In this document: positions 5,823 through 9,565 of the stretch, one piece after another
How the letters are laid out: each line of letters starts with the position of its first letter
Position numbering within the stretch: the first letter of the stretch is position 1
Source of the DNA: Acidimicrobiaceae bacterium
Lineage (GTDB): Bacteria; Actinomycetota; Acidimicrobiia; Acidimicrobiales; RAAP-2
NCBI GenBank assembly: GCA_003164275.1
Contig: PLSY01000381.1
Span: forward strand, 1-9,565
Length of the DNA: 9,565 nucleotides
Direction of reading: 5' to 3'
Made by a program: the position numbers and the translations under genes
Notes under the pieces: model-generated
What the model saw: only the letters and a program-made list of their open reading frames with translations
Told to the model about the DNA's origin: nothing
The model's database searches: none

Positions 5823-5856
5823 TCGATAGTCGACCTCACCGCCGCGTAGGCGGCGG
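5822..5856 (+). terminator. Tandem stem-loops, likely terminator after the small hydrophobic gene
   Basis: The first hairpin, GTCGA-TAG-TCGAC (5822-5834), begins at the last base of the stop codon. Four bases later, CCGCCGC (5839-5845) and GCGGCGG (5850-5856) form a perfect 7-bp GC stem with a GTAG tetraloop. There is no following T-run, as is common for actinobacterial terminators. Confidence 0.5.
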
Positions 5857-6155
5857 AAGTCCAGATGTACCTCGGGGTGTATCTCCGGGAAATGGTGGCC
5901 GAGATCGAGGCGCTGGGCTGGAGGATCATTGGGACCACGACGAGGAGCTCCAGGCCGAGATGTGCCGGCGGTGAGGCTCCTCTGAAGAGGTTGGCGGGTC
6001 GCAAGGACAGCCCCTGGTTGTCATCGAGTGCCGTGAACGTGCGGCTCGGCAGCCGCTGGCGACCGGCAATGGACGACAGGTGATGCCGGAGCGGAGAGGT
6101 GTCGACGCACATCCCCAGCTCAGCGTGGCTATTCTGAGCTTCCGCTGTGCCGCCG
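5857..6155. other. Intergenic region with a possible coding remnant
   Basis: Roughly 300 bp before the Thr/Pro-rich gene. One frame (5865-5922) reads MYLGVYLREMVAEIEALGW, helix-like, and the adjacent frame ends HDEELQAEMCRR before a TGA at about 5972. A single frameshift would join them into a short acidic helical peptide, so this may be a decayed small gene, or chance. From about 5975 to 6140 I see nothing recognisable. Confidence 0.3.
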
Positions 6156-6161
6156 TACTGT
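6156..6161 (+). promoter_or_regulatory. Putative -10 box (TACTGT) for a leaderless transcript
   Basis: TACTGT lies exactly at -12 to -7 of ATG 6168, placing the transcript start on the start codon. This decides the start over the upstream GTG 6147, which would add seven residues and has no promoter or Shine-Dalgarno support. Confidence 0.5.
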
Positions 6162-6167
6162 GTTGGC

Positions 6168-6953
6168 ATGAAACGGCGCACGAAACAGGCGCACTGGTAC
6201 TACGCGGGAGACGTTCCTCCGCCGGCTGGCGCCTTCCGACGACGCATCCGCTGGCTCCTCGCCAACTCCAAAATGGCCCTCGTCACTCATTGGAGGTGGT
6301 CGATTGCCGCCGTCGCCCTCATCGTCGGGTTCATCTCCCTCAGCGTGTTCGGGAATGCTCCGCCGTCTTCGCAGTCAGCCTTCGAGGCGGCACCGAGCAC
6401 GACAGCGACCACCGCACCAGTGGCCGTACCGACCATCGTCCCGGTGACGACCTCGACGGCCCTAGCGCCGACGACGGCCGCCCTTCCTTTCAGCACCACG
6501 GCGACGACAGCAAAGGTCAACAAGCCGAAGGCCAAGGCGACCAAACGCGCGTCGACGACGAAGGCAGCGGCACCGGCCGCTAAGCCGTCGCCAGGCACGA
6601 CGACCTCGGGCACGTCAGGGACGTCGACCACCGCAAAGCCGACGGCGACCACCACAAAGCCCACCACGACCACCACGACCGCGTCGACCACCGCAAAGCC
6701 CACCACGACCACGACATCGCCTCCCGTCTCGACGTCACCCCCCACGACGGCGGCGCCAACAACCACCACAAAGCCACCAGTGACCACCACGACGAAGCCA
6801 CCAGTGACCACCACGACGAAGCCACCAGTGACCACCACGGTGCCGACGACGTCGCCCCCCACGACGACGGTTCCGACTACCACCCCTCCGACCACCCAGC
6901 CCACACTTCCTCCCGTGACGCTTCCCCTGCCGATCCCCATCACGATCGGCTGA
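6168..6953 (+). CDS. Thr/Pro-rich single-pass membrane or surface protein
   Basis: A 261-residue protein with three parts. Residues 1-43 are basic and cytoplasmic (RRRIRW); 44-61 form one transmembrane helix (SIAAVALIVGFISLSVFG). Everything after about 65 is low-complexity Thr/Ala/Pro/Lys sequence, expected to lie outside the membrane by the positive-inside rule. Such tails act as cell-wall-spanning stalks or O-mannosylated surface segments in actinobacteria; that is family-level knowledge, not shown here. The KPPVTTTT unit repeats three times (residues 202-225). No catalytic or folded domain follows the stalk, and the end is a hydrophobic LPPVTLPLPIPITIG, odd for a free C-terminus. No LPxTG sorting signal with a membrane tail is present. 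Confidence 0.75.
   Translation: MKRRTKQAHWYYAGDVPPPAGAFRRRIRWLLANSKMALVTHWRWSIAAVALIVGFISLSVFGNAPPSSQSAFEAAPSTTATTAPVAVPTIVPVTTSTALAPTTAALPFSTTATTAKVNKPKAKATKRASTTKAAAPAAKPSPGTTTSGTSGTSTTAKPTATTTKPTTTTTTASTTAKPTTTTTSPPVSTSPPTTAAPTTTTKPPVTTTTKPPVTTTTKPPVTTTVPTTSPPTTTVPTTTPPTTQPTLPPVTLPLPIPITIG
6771..6842. repeat. 24-bp in-frame tandem repeat, three units
   Basis: Three head-to-tail 24-bp units start at 6771, 6795 and 6819, each encoding KPPVTTT followed by T, T and V. The first two are identical; the third departs only in its last codon. Looser copies of the ACCACC/ACGACC theme fill 6620-6760. The unit length is a multiple of three, so copy-number change would keep the frame. Confidence 0.85.
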
Positions 6954-7047
6954 TGTGTTCGACAGGACGGTCGCGTCGCTGGGCGCCAAGGACCCGCGGA
7001 CTGCCTCCAGCGTCTGGCATCATGGCGGCGTCGGGCGCATCGATCGG

Positions 7048-7053
7048 TAGACT
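7048..7053 (+). promoter_or_regulatory. Putative -10 box (TAGACT) for a leaderless tspO transcript
   Basis: TAGACT sits exactly at -12 to -7 of GTG 7060. There is no Shine-Dalgarno sequence before this start, which fits leaderless initiation at GTG. Confidence 0.45.
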
Positions 7054-7059
7054 GAGACG

Positions 7060-7575
7060 GTGCCTCCTACGGGCCACCCTCGTCGATCCAGCCCTCGAAG
7101 CTCTCGTGGCTGGGCAGGCTCCATCGGGGCCGTGGCTGCGTGTGAGGCGGTCGGCGGTGTCGGGGCACTCGTAACCCGGCGAGGCGTCAACGAGTGGTTG
7201 CCGACGCTTGACCAGCCTTCCTTCCAGCCTCCTGATTGGGTGTTCGGCCCCGTCTGGACTGTTCTCTACGCCCTCATCGGGGTTGCCTGGCACTTGAGCC
7301 GCAGGGCGCCGACGAGCGTCGAGCGCTCCTCGGCCGAGCGGTGGCTGACCATCCAAATGGCCCTGAACGGCCTGTGGTCAGAGCTATTTTTCGGCCGGCA
7401 ACGGATCGGGCTGGCCTTGGTTGACAGCATCGCCCTCACCGCGTCCGTGGCCGTCACCACCAAGAAGGTGTGGCGGGTATCCAAATCCGCCGGTTTGTTG
7501 CTGTGCCCGTACTTGGTCTGGGTGGCCTTTGCCACCGCCTTGAACACCGAGGTGTGGCGGCGCAACCGGCACTAG
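7060..7575 (+). CDS. tspO: TspO/MBR family tryptophan-rich membrane protein
   Basis: TspO proteins are five-helix membrane proteins that bind porphyrins and are linked to tetrapyrrole and stress control; the exact activity is debated. This 171-residue product shows the family order: helix 1 (about 20-38), the loop motif QPPDWVFGPVWTVLYALIG (56-74) with the conserved Trp/Pro residues, LNGLWSELFFG (102-112) in helix 3, helix 4 (about 116-132), and the terminal helix CPYLVWVAFATALNTEVWRRN (149-169). The usual length is about 155-165; the excess is an N-terminal basic Pro/Arg/Ser stretch (residues 2-17) before helix 1. GTG 7060 is chosen for its -10 box; a later start would cut into helix 1. It stands alone and converges with the helicase gene, with 44 bp between stops. 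Confidence 0.9.
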   Translation: MPPTGHPRRSSPRSSRGWAGSIGAVAACEAVGGVGALVTRRGVNEWLPTLDQPSFQPPDWVFGPVWTVLYALIGVAWHLSRRAPTSVERSSAERWLTIQMALNGLWSELFFGRQRIGLALVDSIALTASVAVTTKKVWRVSKSAGLLLCPYLVWVAFATALNTEVWRRNRH

Positions 7576-7619
7576 TGGCCAGGCCCAGCATCCAAGGCCA
7601 TGACGGTCGGGGGACCTGA

Positions 7620-9565
7620 TCACACGGCTGTCATGCCAGCCAGCGGTTCGCACAGCTTTCCGTCGACAAAGCGCACCGACCGGTTCTTGATGGCCGGCAC
7701 CCTCGGCCCTCCGAGCAGATCGCCGGTCAAGTTGAGAGGATCGGACCCTGCAACCTCGATGTCAGCACCGATGCTCGGATGACGTCGGACATCGGCCAGA
7801 AGCGAGGCTGCCTCGGGCAGCGCATACTGCTCGCCGGCGATGCCGGCCACGAATCGACCACCCATCACCTGGCCTCGCGCCTCCATGCGGCGAAGGGCCC
7901 GCACGACGTCCCTCCAGGGAGTGCGATAGGACTCGTGTGGCCAGAGGTCCCAGGCCACGACGCCCCAACGGGCGAGCAACTGCCAGGCCACCGCCTCGGC
8001 CAGCTCCTCGGCGGCCGGACCACTCTGATGCCCGGTAGAGGTTCCGTCAGCATCGGGAAGCAGTGACCACCGGCCTTCCCCGATGCCGCTGCCTATGGTG
8101 GCCCGCTGGCGACCAAGGGCGGAGCGCCGAGTAGCTCCGCGTCGCATGCCCGGGCGCTTTCTGGCCCGAGCCGACAGGAGCGAGCGGACGGCGGAGAAGG
8201 CGTCGGCGGTCACGATGCCACGGGAGACGAGGTCCCAGAGCCCCTCGTCCACTTCCGCGTCGAGGCGACGGGCGGCCGGTGCCAGCTCCGAGCGAAAGCA
8301 CGCTCCCTTGCTCCGCAGTACCGACAAGATGTCGGCCGCAGCCCCCGTAGGCGGAGCCACGACTTCTCGCTCAGCCCGAACAGCCCAGAGCATCCACGCG
8401 AGGTCCTGTCGAGTGACGATGGCTAGGGGAGTCGCCGGGGAGGGGGTGGACGAGCCCCGTCCACCGCTGCCTGGGACGACGCTCCCGCCGCTGTCGATCA
8501 CCTCCTGGGCCGGACGAGGCGTGAGCCGGCCCCAGGCCACCTCACCGGCCAGGCAGAGCTCGTCGAGCCACCTCGGGTCGTAACCCCTGACACGCGCCGG
8601 GAGGACGCTGCGCTCCCACTCGCCGGCAGCAACCTCGAGTCCTTGCAGCTGTTCGATCACCGAGAGGAGCCCTGACCGCCCCTCGGCCTGGGCTCCCTCA
8701 GCCACGTGCTGCCAGCTGGCCAGGAACCGGACAAAGTCGCTTATGCTCGACGGTTCGATATGGCGCCGACGTCGGCTCCGACTGGCCGCGTGCAGCCGGA
8801 CGAGCAGATGGCGGGCGCACCACCGACCGTCGGGAAGGTTGATCGCAGAGCCGACGGCCTCCAGTCGGGCGAGCCCGGTGCGGGCTCGGGCAGCGGTGAC
8901 GGGCGCGCCCATCACCGAACCTGTCGGCAGTTCCTCGTTGGCCACCAGCTGGTCGACGGTCACCGGACCGGCTACCGCCAAATGACCCCCCACGCACTCA
9001 GCCAGGGCATCGTCGTCTGTCACCAACGGGTCGGTGCTCGACGCCACGATGGCGGCGGCCTTGACCAGGCGCTCGGTCGCTACCCAGCCCCCTTCGATGA
9101 CGCTGGCACGTCCATCGGCGCGCAGTTCTTCGATCCAGGCCGTCCAGGCCGGAACCGGGCGACACAGGACGAGGGACAACAAGAGGTCATGAAGCTCGTC
9201 GGCGTTCCTCGGTCGGGGCCGGACCTGGTCGAGCACTTCAGCGGCGGCGGCATCGTCGAGTGGGCCGAGCTCCGACGGCGAGACGGCCAGGCCCTCAGGG
9301 AGTCCGTTGGCGCCGACTGGGCCGAGGCCCCGGGGTACAGCCACTGCCCTTGTGCGCCGCTCCTCCAGTGGAGCACCGTCGAGGTAGGTGAACGGTCGCC
9401 CGGTCAGGATCCCGTGGGCCAGTGGCGACGGCTCGGCCGACTCCACGAAGTGCACCTCCACCCGGCCCGATTCCAAGTCCTCCCATAGTGAGACCAACCC
9501 CTCGGCGTCCAGTGGCTCAGTCAGGCAGTCGTTCACCGTCTGGCGGACCAGCACGTGGTCGGGGA
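7620..9565 (-). CDS. lhr: Lhr-type ATP-dependent helicase, C-terminal part (5' end outside window)
   Basis: The frame is open to the right edge, so this is the last 647 or so residues of a longer protein; the GTG at 9552-9554 is internal. The visible start, VRQTVNDCLTEPLD, then SPLAHGILTGRPFTYLDGAPLEERRTRAV, matches the region after the helicase core in Lhr proteins. A long winged-helix-rich C-terminal domain follows, a basic linker (RARKRPGMRRGATRR) before GRWSLLPD, then RTPWRDVVRALRRMEARGQV, GGRFVAGIAGEQYALPEA and SDPLNLTGDLLGGPRVPA near the end. Long Lhr proteins (about 1,500 residues in mycobacteria) are 3'-5' helicases in DNA repair, and their C-terminal domain resembles DNA-glycosylase-type winged-helix proteins. 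The Walker motifs lie outside the window. The gene ends normally, facing tspO. Confidence 0.93.
   Translation of the reverse strand, partial: PDHVLVRQTVNDCLTEPLDAEGLVSLWEDLESGRVEVHFVESAEPSPLAHGILTGRPFTYLDGAPLEERRTRAVAVPRGLGPVGANGLPEGLAVSPSELGPLDDAAAAEVLDQVRPRPRNADELHDLLLSLVLCRPVPAWTAWIEELRADGRASVIEGGWVATERLVKAAAIVASSTDPLVTDDDALAECVGGHLAVAGPVTVDQLVANEELPTGSVMGAPVTAARARTGLARLEAVGSAINLPDGRWCARHLLVRLHAASRSRRRRHIEPSSISDFVRFLASWQHVAEGAQAEGRSGLLSVIEQLQGLEVAAGEWERSVLPARVRGYDPRWLDELCLAGEVAWGRLTPRPAQEVIDSGGSVVPGSGGRGSSTPSPATPLAIVTRQDLAWMLWAVRAEREVVAPPTGAAADILSVLRSKGACFRSELAPAARRLDAEVDEGLWDLVSRGIVTADAFSAVRSLLSARARKRPGMRRGATRRSALGRQRATIGSGIGEGRWSLLPDADGTSTGHQSGPAAEELAEAVAWQLLARWGVVAWDLWPHESYRTPWRDVVRALRRMEARGQVMGGRFVAGIAGEQYALPEAASLLADVRRHPSIGADIEVAGSDPLNLTGDLLGGPRVPAIKNRSVRFVDGKLCEPLAGMTAV

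Noticed and set aside
5474..6181. Long minus-strand open frame (235 codons)
   Set aside because: It lies opposite the end of the hydrolase gene and the whole 49-residue gene; its translation has no domain and no coding-like periodicity. It is a by-product of high GC content.
6771..6842. Repeat array as a CRISPR candidate
   Set aside because: The units are contiguous 24-bp copies without spacers and are in frame with a protein; they are coding tandem repeats.
6287..6943. Minus-strand Val/Gly-rich open frame opposite the Thr-rich gene
   Set aside because: It is the complement of ACC/ACG Thr codons (reading GTG/GTC/GGT), a mirror of low-complexity sequence, with no independent support.
7576..7600. 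TGGCC/GGCCA pair between the tspO and helicase stops as a bidirectional terminator
   Set aside because: Only five pairs with a 15-nt loop and no T-run on either strand; a terminator is expected in this convergent gap, but this pairing does not convince.
7779..9488. Long plus-strand open frames opposite the helicase gene (for example 8706-9488)
   Set aside because: They are antisense mirrors of a well-supported Lhr reading frame with clear family motifs.

Overview
This window looks like chromosomal DNA from a GC-rich actinobacterium. An Acidimicrobiia-like lineage is possible, but I cannot confirm it from 9.6 kb. The reasons are strong G/C bias at third codon positions, several start codons with a TAnnnT -10 box placed for leaderless transcription, an exported protein that recalls the actinobacterial LppX/LprG group, a long-form Lhr-type helicase C-terminal region, and a Thr/Pro-rich membrane-anchored surface protein.

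Layout. Positions 1-225 hold no gene. A three-helix DUF1622 membrane protein (226-651) is followed by about 400 bp without a convincing gene, which contains a nested inverted-repeat element (936-1000). Next is a short Cys/His-cluster protein (about 1046-1261). A gene-poor stretch of about 500 bp (1262-1771) follows; it is unusually rich in inverted repeats and leads to ilvA. Threonine ammonia-lyase (ilvA, 1772-3019) overlaps a TenA-family gene by 4 bp (GTGA), so the two should be translationally coupled. Then come a secreted or membrane-anchored LppX/LprG-like protein (3829-4632), an alpha/beta hydrolase (4763-5662), an adjacent 49-residue hydrophobic protein (5673-5822) ending in two stem-loops, a leader-like gap, a Thr/Pro-rich single-pass protein with in-frame 24-bp tandem repeats (6168-6953), and a TspO/MBR protein (7060-7575). 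On the minus strand, converging on tspO, is the C-terminal part of an Lhr-type ATP-dependent helicase (7620 to the right edge, 5' end outside the window).

How the genes relate. Only ilvA-tenA and hydrolase-small hydrophobic protein look like operons. IlvA makes 2-oxobutyrate for isoleucine synthesis through the reactive 2-aminocrotonate. TenA-family enzymes hydrolyse aminopyrimidine for thiamin salvage, and thiamin diphosphate is the cofactor of acetohydroxyacid synthase, the next enzyme after IlvA. The pairing therefore makes metabolic sense, though a direct functional link is inference. The other genes are envelope or housekeeping genes, mostly with their own promoters.

I see no defence system, CRISPR array, transposase, tRNA or rRNA, and no clear novel multi-gene system. 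The best leads are the ilvA-tenA coupling, the repeat-rich region before ilvA, the 936-1000 structured element with the Cys-rich small protein next to it, and the regular leaderless promoter grammar.
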